A stretch of DNA of 64,000 nucleotides. Origin: Mesorhizobium sp. L-2-11 (lineage in GTDB: Bacteria; Pseudomonadota; Alphaproteobacteria; Rhizobiales; Rhizobiaceae). How positions within the stretch are numbered: position 1 is the stretch's first letter; each line of letters starts with the position of its first letter. The stretch spans positions 4,914,001 through 4,978,000 of the forward strand of contig NZ_AP023257.1 of the NCBI RefSeq assembly GCF_016756595.1, read 5' to 3'. The position numbers were made by a program, and so were the translations under genes. Shown here one piece after another: positions 53,181 to 61,862 of the stretch. The notes under the pieces were generated by a model. It did no database searches. It had not been told where the DNA came from and was given only the letters and a program-made list of their open reading frames with translations.

Positions 53181-53986
53181 TGTTGGGCATTGTGCCCGCC
53201 GCCGGCCGCGGCAGCCGCATTCAACCGCTCGGCTTCTCAAAGGAGCTCCTGCCGGTCGGCAGCCGCATCGACGGCCAGACCGAGCGTCCTTGCGCGGTGA
53301 GCGAATATCTGGTGCGCCGCATGGTGCGCAACGGCGTCGACAAAATCTGCTTCGTCATCGGATCGGGAAAATCGGACATTCTCGAATACTACGCCGCCGG
53401 CTACGGCGACGCCGCCGCATTGTTTGTCGTGCAGCCCAACCCCGTCGGGCTTTGCGACGCAATCTTCCGCGCCGCGCCGCTGGTCGCGGCGGACGAGACG
53501 GTTCTGGTCGGCCTGCCCGACACGATCTGGTTTCCGGAAGATGGCTTTTGCCGCCTGCCGGACGACCGGCTGTCGTTTTTGCTGTTCCCGGTGGATCACC
53601 CGGAACTGTTCGATGCCGTCGTTCTCGACGGGGATGACCTGGTGAAGGAGATCCAGGTCAAGCAACAAGCCGCCGCATCGAACTGGATTTGGGGGGCGTT
53701 CAAGATGCCGGGCCGCATACTCCACCAGCTTGCCGCGCTTTGGCGCGAACGGGATCAAAGCGACGAATATGTCGGTACCCTGATCAACGCCTATCTGGCG
53801 GCCGGCGGTGAGGCTTGCGGCCTCAAGGCAGGCACCGCCTATGTCGACGTCGGCACGTTCAACGGCTACCGCACGGCGCTGCGGCTTCTCGAGAACAACG
53901 ACACCACGTCGCAGGACCCGAAAAACCTCATGTTCGTGCTGCCGGGGCAGGCGCAGATACCAAGCCATCCAGGCGAAGGAGGCTAG
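53180..53986 (+). CDS. Sugar-phosphate nucleotidyltransferase
   Basis: 268 aa. The N-terminal PAAGRGSRIQPLGFSKELLP is the nucleotide-binding signature of the RmlA/GalU group, and VGLPDTIWFPEDGF holds the metal-binding Asp. It would join a sugar-1-phosphate to NTP to feed the cluster's glycosyltransferases. It lacks the C-terminal extensions of bifunctional forms, and the exact sugar cannot be read. TGATG overlap with the previous gene. Confidence 0.85.
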   Translation: MLGIVPAAGRGSRIQPLGFSKELLPVGSRIDGQTERPCAVSEYLVRRMVRNGVDKICFVIGSGKSDILEYYAAGYGDAAALFVVQPNPVGLCDAIFRAAPLVAADETVLVGLPDTIWFPEDGFCRLPDDRLSFLLFPVDHPELFDAVVLDGDDLVKEIQVKQQAAASNWIWGAFKMPGRILHQLAALWRERDQSDEYVGTLINAYLAAGGEACGLKAGTAYVDVGTFNGYRTALRLLENNDTTSQDPKNLMFVLPGQAQIPSHPGEGG

Positions 53987-53988
53987 CC

Positions 53989-54750
53989 ATGCTGCATTCG
54001 AACGCCGAAATACGCCGCCGCATCGATGCCCTTGGCCCGTGGTTCCACAATATGGAGTTGGCGGGCGTCGAAACCGCCCCCGACCATTTCCTCGGCAACT
54101 ATCCGCTGATCAAATGGCGCAAGTTCGCCGACGCCATTCCTGCCGATCTGTCCGGCAAGGCCGTGCTCGACATAGGCTGCAACGCCGGCTTCTACTCGAT
54201 CGAGATGAAGCGACGCGGTGCCGGCCGCGTCCTCGGCATCGATTTCGATGAAGCCTATCTGGCGCAGGCGCGGTTCGCCGCCGAAATCGCGGACTGCGAC
54301 ATCGAATTCCAGCAGCTGTCGGTCTACGACGTCGGCGCCCTGCGGGAGACATTCGACATCGTCCTGTTCATGGGCGTGCTGTATCACCTGCGCCACCCGC
54401 TGCTCGCTCTCGATCTGATCCGGGAGCACGTTGCCGGCGACCTGATGATCTTCCAGTCCATGCAGCGCGGCAGCATCGAACTGCCTGCACTCGATGAGAA
54501 CTATCCTTTCTGGACACACGATCTGTTCGACCGACCGGAGTTTCCCAAGCTGCATTTCGTCGAGCATCGCTATGCCGACGACCCGACCAACTGGTGGATT
54601 CCCAATCGCGCCTGCACCGAAGCGATGCTGCGCAGCGCTGGCTTCGAGATCGTGCTGCACCCGGAGCAAGAGGTTTATTTCTGCCGCGCCGCCGGTGAGC
54701 CGGCCGGCGGCGGCGCGGTCTACCCGTCGAAAGGACCACTTCATGATTGA
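53989..54750 (+). CDS. SAM methyltransferase, TIGR04290-like
   Basis: 253 aa. Class I fold with motif I VLDIGCNAGFYSIEMKRRGA near 57-76, then GIDFDEAYL and LFMGVLYHLRHPLLALDLI. The layout (a long N-terminal helix region, then a CmoB-like core, then DDPTNWWIPNRAC) matches what I know as the TIGR04290 family, found in uncharacterised oligosaccharide clusters. AAGGAGG just before the ATG at 53989. Overlaps the glycosidase-like gene by 8 nt. Confidence 0.8.
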   Translation: MLHSNAEIRRRIDALGPWFHNMELAGVETAPDHFLGNYPLIKWRKFADAIPADLSGKAVLDIGCNAGFYSIEMKRRGAGRVLGIDFDEAYLAQARFAAEIADCDIEFQQLSVYDVGALRETFDIVLFMGVLYHLRHPLLALDLIREHVAGDLMIFQSMQRGSIELPALDENYPFWTHDLFDRPEFPKLHFVEHRYADDPTNWWIPNRACTEAMLRSAGFEIVLHPEQEVYFCRAAGEPAGGGAVYPSKGPLHD

Positions 54751-55675
54751 AGCCGCGATGATCTGGAACGAGCCGAACAACAAATCCCATTGGGATCCCG
54801 AACTCGACCCCGACTGGAGCCGCTTCGCCAACATGGCAATACTGGCCGCCGATGCGATCGCATCGGCAAACCCCGCCGTCACCAGGATCCTGGGCGGCAT
54901 TTCGCCGATCGATGCCGATTTCATGGCACTCATGAAGCAATACGGGGTGCTCGATCATGTCGATGCCGTCGGTGTGCATGGCTTCCCGCTCGATTGGAAC
55001 CTCTGGCAGATTCAGGAATGGCCCCAGAAGATCGGCGAGATTTCGACCGTCACCGATCTTCCCGTATGGGTCAGCGAAGTTGGTGTGTCGAGCTTCGGGG
55101 CTGAGGAGGTACAGCTCTGGGGTTTGCGTCGGAGCGCCGAACTGCTGCTCGGCAATGCCGCGCGCGTGCAATGGTACAGCCTCTACGATCTTCCGCGCGA
55201 ATGGGGGGCAACGACGCGTCATCGCGAGGCCGAAGGCTCGTCCTACTATCGCCACTTCTACATGGGCCTGCTCCGCGAAGACGGCACGCCCAAACCGGCG
55301 CTCGAAGAATTCCTGCGTTACGCACCCGGGATGGGGCTGGTGCAATGGTTCCACTTTGAAGATCCCCGGCTGGACGACGCCGTCGCCTGGATGAAACGGC
55401 TGGGCGTCACCAATCTGCGCACCGGGCTTTCCTGGGCCGACAGTTTCAGACCGAATGCGCAGGATTGGTACGACCGGCAGATGGAAGCACTTGCCGATTT
55501 CGACGTGACCATCACCTTCTGCTTCACGCCAGAGCACCGCGGAGTGATGCCGCATCACACCAGTCCGCCGCTGATGCCGGAGGAATTTGCGGAGTTTTGT
55601 GCGACGATGACCCGCCGCTACGCTCCTGCCATGGCTGCCTCGCCGGTCAGAGCGGTGCGGGCTTCGGCAGCATGA
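54743..55675 (+). CDS. GH-A-clan glycosidase-like protein, apparently circularly permuted
   Basis: 310 aa, no signal peptide. The acid/base motif AMIWNEPNN is at residues 5-13, far too early, and the nucleophile region VWVSEVGVSS is near 110. Residues 195-300 (DDAVAWMKRLGVTNLRTGLS, DFDVTITFCFTPEHRG, EEFAEFCATMTRRY) are what normally comes before NEP in a GH39/GH5-type barrel. So strands 4-8 come first and strands 1-3 last. It may be a hydrolase, or a transglycosidase acting inside the cell. Some members are annotated beta-xylosidase. Confidence 0.72.
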   Translation: MIEAAMIWNEPNNKSHWDPELDPDWSRFANMAILAADAIASANPAVTRILGGISPIDADFMALMKQYGVLDHVDAVGVHGFPLDWNLWQIQEWPQKIGEISTVTDLPVWVSEVGVSSFGAEEVQLWGLRRSAELLLGNAARVQWYSLYDLPREWGATTRHREAEGSSYYRHFYMGLLREDGTPKPALEEFLRYAPGMGLVQWFHFEDPRLDDAVAWMKRLGVTNLRTGLSWADSFRPNAQDWYDRQMEALADFDVTITFCFTPEHRGVMPHHTSPPLMPEEFAEFCATMTRRYAPAMAASPVRAVRASAA

Positions 55676-55682
55676 GTGTGTC

Positions 55683-56534
55683 ATGCAACACGCACCCGAC
55701 AGGTCCGGACCGCTTGCCGAATTCGCGGCCTTGTTGCTAGGTGCTGCTCCGCACGGCTCTGACGGTGCTGAAATCATGATCGTTGTCGCGCATCCGGACG
55801 ACGAGACCGTCGGCATCGGCGGGCATCTTGCCGGCTTGCGCGGATCTCGCATCGTTCATGTCACCGACGGCGCGCCGCGAGATCTTGAAGATGCGCGAGC
55901 ATACGGCTTCGAGACGTGGCAGGACTATGCCGAGGCCCGCCATCGGGAGTTGGAGGCGGCGGTGGCGGCAGCGGGATTGCCGTCGACGGCGCTGATCAGC
56001 CTCGGTTATCCCGACAAGCAGGCCGCCGGAAATCTTGGCTCGCTCGCACGGGAGCTGACCGGCCTTTTGGCCGATCGCGGCATCAGCTTCGTCTGCACGC
56101 ATCCCTATGAAGGTGGTCACCCCGATCATGACGCGACCGCCTTTGCCGTCCATGCGGCCTGCCATTTGCTGCGCCGCGACGGACGCCAGGCGCCGGCCAT
56201 CGTCGAAATGGCATTCTATTGCGCCGGACCTGAGGGTGCGGTCCTTCAGGATTTCAACAGCCATTCCGGCAGCGAGTGCATCGAATTGCACCTTACCGAA
56301 GCTGCCTTCGAACGAAAGCAGCGCATGCTGGCCTGCCACCGGACACAGCAACGGACGCTGGCGCCGTTCACGGCGCGCGTCGAACGTTTCCGGGTGGCGC
56401 CTGCTTATGATTTCCTGGCGCTGCCGAACAATGGCAGACTTTACTACGAGGCGCTGCCGCTCGGCTTCGAGCCAGCGGCTTGGCTTCACGCCGCGGCGGC
56501 TGCGCATGAGGAGCTTGGGCTCGACCGGCCATGA
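55683..56534 (+). CDS. PIG-L-family deacetylase
   Basis: 283 aa. The zinc motif VVAHPDDETVGIGGH (AHPDDE) and the later THPYEGGHPDHDA are complete. PIG-L/LmbE enzymes remove N-acetyl from GlcNAc linked to inositol or to other acceptors, as in mycothiol (MshB) and bacillithiol synthesis. With ino1 in the same cluster, an N-acetylhexosaminyl-inositol is a plausible substrate. Its stop overlaps the next gene by ATGA. Confidence 0.88.
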   Translation: MQHAPDRSGPLAEFAALLLGAAPHGSDGAEIMIVVAHPDDETVGIGGHLAGLRGSRIVHVTDGAPRDLEDARAYGFETWQDYAEARHRELEAAVAAAGLPSTALISLGYPDKQAAGNLGSLARELTGLLADRGISFVCTHPYEGGHPDHDATAFAVHAACHLLRRDGRQAPAIVEMAFYCAGPEGAVLQDFNSHSGSECIELHLTEAAFERKQRMLACHRTQQRTLAPFTARVERFRVAPAYDFLALPNNGRLYYEALPLGFEPAAWLHAAAAAHEELGLDRP

Positions 56535-57595
56535 CCCTCACCGTCCTGAACGTCGCCTACCCTCTCGCGCCAGTCGGCCCGGATGCGGTTGGCGGTGCCG
56601 AGCAGGTGCTGTCGATGCTCGACCAGGCACTTGTGCGCGCCGGGCACGCTTCCATCGTGATCGGTTGCCGGGGCTCCAAAGCGGCGGGCGTCCTCATCGA
56701 GACGCCTGCTGAACCGGGTGTGCTCGACGATGCGGCGAAAAAACGGGCACAGCGCTCTCACCGCACCGCGATAGAAGTCGCACGCGCCCGTTGGCCGATC
56801 GACGTGGTTCATCTGCACGGCATCGATTTTGATGCCTATCTGCCTGATGATGGCCCGACCCTTGTAAGCCTGCACCTGCCGCTCGATTGGTACCCCGCGG
56901 ATGCCTTGCGCCCCGCCCGCGACGATCTATGGCTTCACACCGTCTCGGTGGCCCAACAGAGGACCGCGCCGCCGGGTGCCAGGCTGCTGGCACCCATTCC
57001 AAACGGCGTCGATATCGACGCGCTGAGCGGTCGCCAGTCCAAGCGCAGCTTCGCGCTGGTGCTCAGCCGCATTTGCCCGGAAAAGGGCATCCACCTGGCA
57101 CAGGACGCGGCCAAACAGGCTGGCGTGCCGCTGATCATCGGCGGCAAGGTTTACCCCTACGAAACGCACGCGCAGTACTTTCGTGACGAAGTCCAGCCGC
57201 GCCTCGGCAATCGGCGCCGCTTCCTCGGCCCGCTCGGCTTCGTCGCGAAGCGGCGCTTTCTCAACGCTGCCCGCTGCCTGGTCATTCCCAGCCTTGCCGC
57301 GGAAACCAGCTCGCTTGTCGCGATGGAAGCTCTCGCCTGCGGCACGCCGGTCGTCGCCTTTCCCAACGGCGCGCTGCCGGACGTGGTCGAACACGGCAAG
57401 ACGGGCTTTCTGGTCAATGACATCCGTGAGATGGCGGAGGCCATCGTCGCAGCATCCGGCCTGGATGCCGAGATATGCCGGGCCGAAGCGCGGCGGCGCT
57501 TTTCGCTAAAGCAAATGATTTCGTCTTACATGGACGCCTACCATGCGCTGGCAGGGCTTGGTGCCGGCCGCAGGCGCCTCTCGACGGTGCAGTGA
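56531..57595 (+). CDS. GT4-type glycosyltransferase (2)
   Basis: 354 aa GT-B enzyme. GGAEQVLSMLDQALVRAGH at the acceptor side, LVLSRICPEKGIHLAQDAAK at the hinge, and ETSSLVAMEALACGTPVVAF with E-x7-E at the donor site. Placed after the deacetylase as MshA/BshA-type GT4 enzymes are linked to MshB/BshB in thiol pathways. The acceptor could be inositol phosphate, but no feature proves this. Confidence 0.86.
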   Translation: MTLTVLNVAYPLAPVGPDAVGGAEQVLSMLDQALVRAGHASIVIGCRGSKAAGVLIETPAEPGVLDDAAKKRAQRSHRTAIEVARARWPIDVVHLHGIDFDAYLPDDGPTLVSLHLPLDWYPADALRPARDDLWLHTVSVAQQRTAPPGARLLAPIPNGVDIDALSGRQSKRSFALVLSRICPEKGIHLAQDAAKQAGVPLIIGGKVYPYETHAQYFRDEVQPRLGNRRRFLGPLGFVAKRRFLNAARCLVIPSLAAETSSLVAMEALACGTPVVAFPNGALPDVVEHGKTGFLVNDIREMAEAIVAASGLDAEICRAEARRRFSLKQMISSYMDAYHALAGLGAGRRRLSTVQ

Positions 57596-57604
57596 GCGGT
57601 TTTC

Positions 57605-58594
57605 ATGCTCCGCTCCGAGATCATCGACGACCTGGCCGCTCTTGCGGCGCTGGCGCCGCGCTGGCGGGAGCTCTGGGCGCACAGCCGGACAGCGACGCCG
57701 TTCCAAAGCCCAGCCTGGCTGGTGCCGTGGTGGCGCGCATTCGCGCCCGGAGAGTTGGCCACGATCGCCGTCTGGCGAGGCGACGATCTAGTGGGATTGG
57801 CGCCGCTTTACCTGGAACAGACAACTTCCGGGTCGAGACTGCTTCCGGTCGGGATTTCGTTGAGCGACTATCTGGATATCCTGTGTTTGCCCGGCATCGA
57901 AGCGGCTGTCGCCGCCGTTATTGCCGACCGGGTTGTTGCGATCGATTGGTCGCAATGGATTTTACCGGACCTGCCGGCCGGTGCTGCCGGTCTCGCTATC
58001 GCGCACCCTGCGCTGGAGGCGGGTCAACTCGTCGACCACGCAGCTTGTCCCGTGCTGCCGATCGCTGGCGACAATGCGCTCGCGGTCTGCGTTCCAGCGC
58101 GACGGAGACGCCAGTTGCGCCGCGCGCACAATGCCGCACGCAGGCGCGGCTGCGTCTCCATCATACCGGCGCAGGCCGATTTCAAAGCGTTTTTCGATCA
58201 CCTGGTCCGCCTTCACGGCGCGCGTTGGGCCGGGCGTGGCGACGGCGTTCTGGCCGATCCAGCTGCAGAAGAATTCCATCGGCAGGCGCTTCCCATGCTT
58301 GCCGCACAGGGTCTTGTCCGATGCTGGCTTGTTGCTATCGATGATGCGGTCGTTGGCGCCTATTACGGATTTCATCATCGCCACCGCGCCTACGCCTACC
58401 TTGGCGGTTTTGATCCGGCCTATGCCGAGGAAAGTCCCGGCGCAATCCTGATCGGTCACGCGATCGCCGAAGCGGCTCGTGAAGGGGCGCGGGAGTTCGA
58501 TTTTCTGCGCGGCCAGGAGAGCTACAAGTATGGCTGGGGCGCCGTCGACCAATGGACAATGCGAAGGGTCTGGACGCGGAGCATGGCTCAATGA
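57605..58594 (+). CDS. GNAT-fold acyltransferase (BioF2/CelD-like)
   Basis: 329 aa. N-terminal SRTATPFQSPAWLVPWWRAF and a second half (RRRQLRRAHNAARRRGCVS, then GAYYGFHHRHRAYAYLGGFD, YGWGAVDQWTMRR) match the Acetyltransf_6 proteins that acylate polysaccharides or amino groups. After the PIG-L step it could re-acylate a freed amine. Its stop overlaps the next ATG. Confidence 0.82.
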   Translation: MLRSEIIDDLAALAALAPRWRELWAHSRTATPFQSPAWLVPWWRAFAPGELATIAVWRGDDLVGLAPLYLEQTTSGSRLLPVGISLSDYLDILCLPGIEAAVAAVIADRVVAIDWSQWILPDLPAGAAGLAIAHPALEAGQLVDHAACPVLPIAGDNALAVCVPARRRRQLRRAHNAARRRGCVSIIPAQADFKAFFDHLVRLHGARWAGRGDGVLADPAAEEFHRQALPMLAAQGLVRCWLVAIDDAVVGAYYGFHHRHRAYAYLGGFDPAYAEESPGAILIGHAIAEAAREGAREFDFLRGQESYKYGWGAVDQWTMRRVWTRSMAQ

Positions 58595-59769
58595 GCACCA
58601 CCGGACGAAAGCCATCGCCACAGGCGGCGTCGACAGCAAAAATGGTGATCGAGGAGTGCATGGCCGACGGCGCCTGCGTCGAAGCCATCATCGCCAGACT
58701 GGCGCTGCGCTTCGAGACCGGGGTCGATGCCGCAGAATTGGCCGATGTGGCGCTGGAAATGAGTTCAGCCGAACTGCGAAAACGCGACAGGCTGGAGCGG
58801 ATCGCCGATCTGCTTCGTCACAGGTCTGACATCTTCGCCACGCTGCGCCAAACAGCGGCGGCCGTCCGCCATGAACGCGATGAATGGGAAACCGACGCCG
58901 CGGTCGTCAGGCGGCTGGCCGCCGGCTTTGATGCCGCGGCGACGATCTCCCAGGCGGCGAGCGTTCAGCTGTCTTCGTTGGGAGACGAGGAGAAACTCAG
59001 CGCCGCCACCGACGAGATCGCCGCCTGGTTGGAGGGGCAAGGCTTCACCGGCACCGACCGTGATATTCTGGACATTGGTTGTGGCATCGGGCGTTTCGAA
59101 CGCGCGCTCTCGCATGCAGCGCACCGGATCGTCGGCATCGACATATCCCCGGAGATGATTTCGGTCGCTCGTCGGCGATGTGCCGGGCTGCGCAATGTGG
59201 ACCTGCGGCCGACCTCTGGTCTCGATCTTGCCGATTTCAGCAACGCGAGCTTCGATTGCGTGCTGGCCGTCGACAGCTTCCCCTACCTGGTGCTGGCTGG
59301 CCTGGCGGAGCGGTATTTTGAGGAAATTTCGCGTGTTCTGAAACCGTCAGGCAGGGCGGCACTTCTGAATTACTCCTATCGCGGATCGCCGGCGCTGGAT
59401 CGGGCCGACGTTCACCGCCTTGCCGAAGCCCACGGCATGCAGGTCATGGTTGACGGCGAGAAGCCGTTCCTTCTGTGGGACGGCAATGCCTTTCTTCTTA
59501 CGGCATCCGACGGAACATTACGGCCCAAAGATTGTTCGGGCGTCAAACAGGCAAGGGCACAATCCGAAGGAGGACTAGATGGCGCCCGGCGGCAAGATAG
59601 ACATCACCTCTGCCGTCAAGGTAAAGGCTCCGACGCCGGCGCGATGACGATTTGGGCCGAGGACAAGGTCGAGGAAACGCGGAAGCTGCACACCGAGCAA
59701 TGCCGGCTCGTTGGCAATCGGATCAACTCCGATCAGTATCACGCCGCAGATCGGCTCTCCCAAGACTGA
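58591..59769 (+). CDS. Class I SAM methyltransferase with extended C-terminus
   Basis: 392 aa. Helical residues 1-130 precede the Rossmann core with motif I DILDIGCGIGRFERAL near 155 and GIDISPEMISVA, then SRVLKPSGRAALLNYSY. The recognised core ends around FLLWDGNAFLLTA (about 59505). The last 80 residues are low in similarity to the fold and cover a Shine-Dalgarno followed by two small frames (see 59579), so a frameshift or read-through may have lengthened the protein. Confidence 0.8.
   Translation: MSTTGRKPSPQAASTAKMVIEECMADGACVEAIIARLALRFETGVDAAELADVALEMSSAELRKRDRLERIADLLRHRSDIFATLRQTAAAVRHERDEWETDAAVVRRLAAGFDAAATISQAASVQLSSLGDEEKLSAATDEIAAWLEGQGFTGTDRDILDIGCGIGRFERALSHAAHRIVGIDISPEMISVARRRCAGLRNVDLRPTSGLDLADFSNASFDCVLAVDSFPYLVLAGLAERYFEEISRVLKPSGRAALLNYSYRGSPALDRADVHRLAEAHGMQVMVDGEKPFLLWDGNAFLLTASDGTLRPKDCSGVKQARAQSEGGLDGARRQDRHHLCRQGKGSDAGAMTIWAEDKVEETRKLHTEQCRLVGNRINSDQYHAADRLSQD
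59579..59647 (+). CDS. Possible 22-aa leader or remnant frame
   Basis: GAAGGAGG lies 5 nt before an ATG that opens 22 codons (MAPGGKIDITSAVKVKAP...) inside the 3' end of the methyltransferase gene, in another frame. Its stop overlaps an ATG at 59644 that is in the methyltransferase frame (MTIWAEDKVEETRKL). It could be a real small gene or a broken one. Confidence 0.3.
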   Translation: MAPGGKIDITSAVKVKAPTPAR

Positions 59770-60050
59770 CTGCTGCAACCGCAGACGCCAATCATGACCA
59801 GTGGCCAGTCCAGGTCGCGAGAGTCGAAATGTCGAGCGCACCCGGGACTAGTGCCGGGAGGACCCGAGGGGAAAGCATAGGCTTCCCCGACGAGACCAGC
59901 AGCTTCGATACACAATGCCGTGCAAGGGACGGGCTGTGCAAGGGACGGGCTGTGAGGACGGCGCTGGCTGTAAGGATGGCGCGCGAATTCTTGCAAACCC
60001 TGATTGCCGTCACCACACTGGTGAAGGGACTGATTCGTTAAGAGAACACT
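59770..60050. other. Gap with a short tandem duplication
   Basis: 281 bp. A direct repeat of GCAAGGGACGGGCTGT occurs twice back to back near 59931-59960. No convincing gene or EcfG-type motif. Confidence 0.4.
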
Positions 60051-60233
60051 ATGTCTCGCTCGAGCGACGATAGCATCAGCCCGCAACTCCGGCTGGCAAT
60101 AGACCGGAAGATCGCATCTCTGCTGACTGCCATCGAGCAGGAAAAGGTCCCCGACCGGCTGACCGACCTTGCGGTTCAACTGCAGAATGCGCTTGTCGAG
60201 AAGCGTCGATGCAAAGCAAAGAAACAGGACTAG
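60051..60233 (+). CDS. nepR: NepR anti-sigma factor
   Basis: 60 aa. The core (LRLAIDRKIASLLTAIEQEK, VPDRLTDLAVQLQNAL) matches the NepR pattern of two helices with a conserved P-x-R-x-x-x-L turn, followed by a basic tail. NepR binds EcfG and holds it inactive until phosphorylated PhyR competes for it. The sigma factor is next door but convergent, unlike the usual nepR-ecfG operon. No phyR of normal order is in the window. Confidence 0.78.
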   Translation: MSRSSDDSISPQLRLAIDRKIASLLTAIEQEKVPDRLTDLAVQLQNALVEKRRCKAKKQD

Positions 60234-60240
60234 ACCCTCC

Positions 60241-60276
60241 CTTCGTCATCCTAGGGCAAACCCTGGGATGACGAAG
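60241..60276. repeat. REP-like palindrome, possible bidirectional terminator
   Basis: 16-bp arms CTTCGTCATCCTAGGG and CCCTGGGATGACGAAG (one mismatch) around a CAAA loop, between convergent nepR and ecfG. Same family as 35699-35760. Confidence 0.7.
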
Positions 60277-60291
60277 GCGTGGTTGCTCTAG

Positions 60292-60855
60292 CTATCGACG
60301 CCTGTCGACTGCGAAGTTTCCCTGGGCTTCCGACAAGTGATTGCGTCTTTCTACCAATGTCTGCAAGGAACTTTCGCCGAGGTATTCTAGCACGCTGGCA
60401 CGCGCTCGGTTAAGGCGGCTTTTTACCGTTCCCACCGCGCAACCGCATATTTCGGCAGTTTCTTCATAGCTGACGCCAAGAACCCCGATCAGCATCAGGA
60501 CCTCGCGCTGATGCTGCGGCAACCTCTGGACCGCATTGGAGACTTCCTTGCTCTGAACGGACCACTCCTGCGTCGCTTCCGTAATCGGGATTGCGGAGGC
60601 GCAGTCAAGCAGGCCTGGCTTTTCCCTGTCGGCGGCCTTGATGCGCGTATAGTAGGTATTGCGCATGATGGTGAAGAGCCACGACTTCATACGCGTTCCG
60701 GGCTCGAACTTGTCGATGTTGGCAAGCCCTTTGGTCAATGTCTCCTGGACCAGGTCGTCGGCATCGTCGGGAACACGGCAGAAGGTGCGGGCGAAGGCTC
60801 GCAAGGCAGGTATCAGGTCAACGATGGAAACGTCATCCTTTTCCTGGTTGGCCAA
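60292..60855 (-). CDS. ecfG: General-stress ECF sigma factor EcfG
   Basis: 187 aa. Region 2 (LIPALRAFARTFCRVPDDAD, DLVQETL, SWLFTIMRN) and region 4 (QRLPQHQREVLMLIGVLGVS, YEETAEICGCAVGTVKSRLN) are complete, as in EcfG/RpoE2 sigma factors. I chose the TTG at 60855 (GGGGG upstream) because it gives the normal length; the frame stays open to 61023 but the added residues are not family-like. It should read the GGAAC-N17-GTT promoters listed here, including a near match in front of itself. Confidence 0.88.
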   Translation of the reverse strand: MANQEKDDVSIVDLIPALRAFARTFCRVPDDADDLVQETLTKGLANIDKFEPGTRMKSWLFTIMRNTYYTRIKAADREKPGLLDCASAIPITEATQEWSVQSKEVSNAVQRLPQHQREVLMLIGVLGVSYEETAEICGCAVGTVKSRLNRARASVLEYLGESSLQTLVERRNHLSEAQGNFAVDRRR

Positions 60856-60921
60856 GGCGTACCCCCTGGAGGACAATAGTCCAACTCCCAGCAAGAACGA
60901 GTTGATGAACGCAGCCAAGCT

Positions 60922-60947
60922 AAATGCATGAAGGTTTGGATCGTTCC
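60922..60947 (-). promoter_or_regulatory. Possible EcfG-type promoter of ecfG
   Basis: Minus strand GGAAC (60947-60943), 16-nt spacer, CATT, one base off the CGTT consensus, about 70 nt before the chosen start. Such self-control is usual for ecfG. Confidence 0.4.
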
Positions 60948-61036
60948 GGACATCGAATAAGTCGCTGGAAAATCTCGGATCGGGCGAACGCACATCTGTC
61001 GCCCGATGGCCGGCCTGCAGCAAGTCCGCGGGCCGT

Positions 61037-61531
61037 CTATGAGCGATCGTTGTTCTTAGCCGCCTCCTCTCGCTGCTTTTTCAGGACTTCGTCAGTCCCG
61101 ACCAGCTTTTTCGCCCCGCCGGATATCGCCGTGGACACCACGGCAGGCGGGTCGCTCGCGGGAAAAGAATCCTCAAGCCCGGCCTGCAACTGGTCTTCCA
61201 GGGTTTGCGGCTCTTCCGACCGACCAGGCGTCCTTCGGGTTTCCGCCTCCTCCAGCGGCTGTTTCATTTGCGGCGAACACCGGACCTCGCGAACGCAGGC
61301 GTAAAGCTGTTCGATGGCAAATTCCTTCATTGTCTCGAAATCCGCCCTCTCATCTTGCATTGCCTCGATCTGATCGACCATGGTCTTCTCGAACCGGTCA
61401 AGGCTGCGGCTTCCGCCAGCCTGGCAAAGACGCAACAATGCTTCGTGGAGCACTTTCGGAGCAAAATAAGCAGACGCCTCGAGCTTGAGCCGTTGCAAAT
61501 GCTCTGGAGTCACCGCCTGAAGTTTTGACAT
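61037..61531 (-). CDS. Hypothetical stress-type protein
   Basis: 164 aa, no signal peptide. Helical N-terminal 95 residues, then a linker and the segment LQAGLEDSFPASDPPAVVST, which recurs in small alphaproteobacterial stress proteins. Function unknown. It has a perfect EcfG-type promoter 30 nt upstream and lies upstream of ecfG on the same strand. Confidence 0.7.
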   Translation of the reverse strand: MSKLQAVTPEHLQRLKLEASAYFAPKVLHEALLRLCQAGGSRSLDRFEKTMVDQIEAMQDERADFETMKEFAIEQLYACVREVRCSPQMKQPLEEAETRRTPGRSEEPQTLEDQLQAGLEDSFPASDPPAVVSTAISGGAKKLVGTDEVLKKQREEAAKNNDRS

Positions 61532-61560
61532 ATGCAGCCCTTTCGCCTGACGAGCATATC

Positions 61561-61585
61561 AACGGCGCTGGTCGGCAGATGTTCC
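61561..61585 (-). promoter_or_regulatory. EcfG-type promoter
   Basis: Minus strand GGAAC (61585-61581), 16-nt spacer, CGTT, the exact consensus, 30 nt before the ATG of the 164-aa gene. Confidence 0.75.
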
Positions 61586-61862
61586 AATCACCCCGCGACC
61601 GGGCTCTCTAAACGGGTCGCTCCGCCATGCGACCGCTCAGGCCAATAACAACCGGATCCGTGATCCTGCTCTTTCACCTGATATCTGCGCAGTGTCTTTG
61701 AACCCGTTGATTTGCTTGTGGATTCCGGTTCAAAATAATTTTATCCCGGCAACGGTCAGTCGGTCACGCCGGTTCAAGAATTCGAACGGCAGCGCTACCT
61801 TCATCTTCCGAGCGGAGCCTGGCGATCTTTGCCTGGGCTCCGCAAGCCTGTAGCACAAGGAA
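61586..61862. other. Gap with a hairpin
   Basis: No gene seen. GCGGAGCC at 61812-61819 and GGCTCCGC at 61836-61843 form an 8-bp stem downstream of the DUF892 gene; no T-run, so a terminator role is uncertain. Confidence 0.4.

Noticed and set aside
52827..53240. Minus-strand frames across the CgeB-like gene and nucleotidyltransferase junction
   Set aside because: Shadows of the plus-strand genes with no supporting motif; the plus-strand genes share a TGATG overlap.
60856..61023. Longer form of EcfG starting at 61023
   Set aside because: The added residues are not sigma-like, and would place the putative EcfG promoter within the gene; TTG 60855 gives the usual length.
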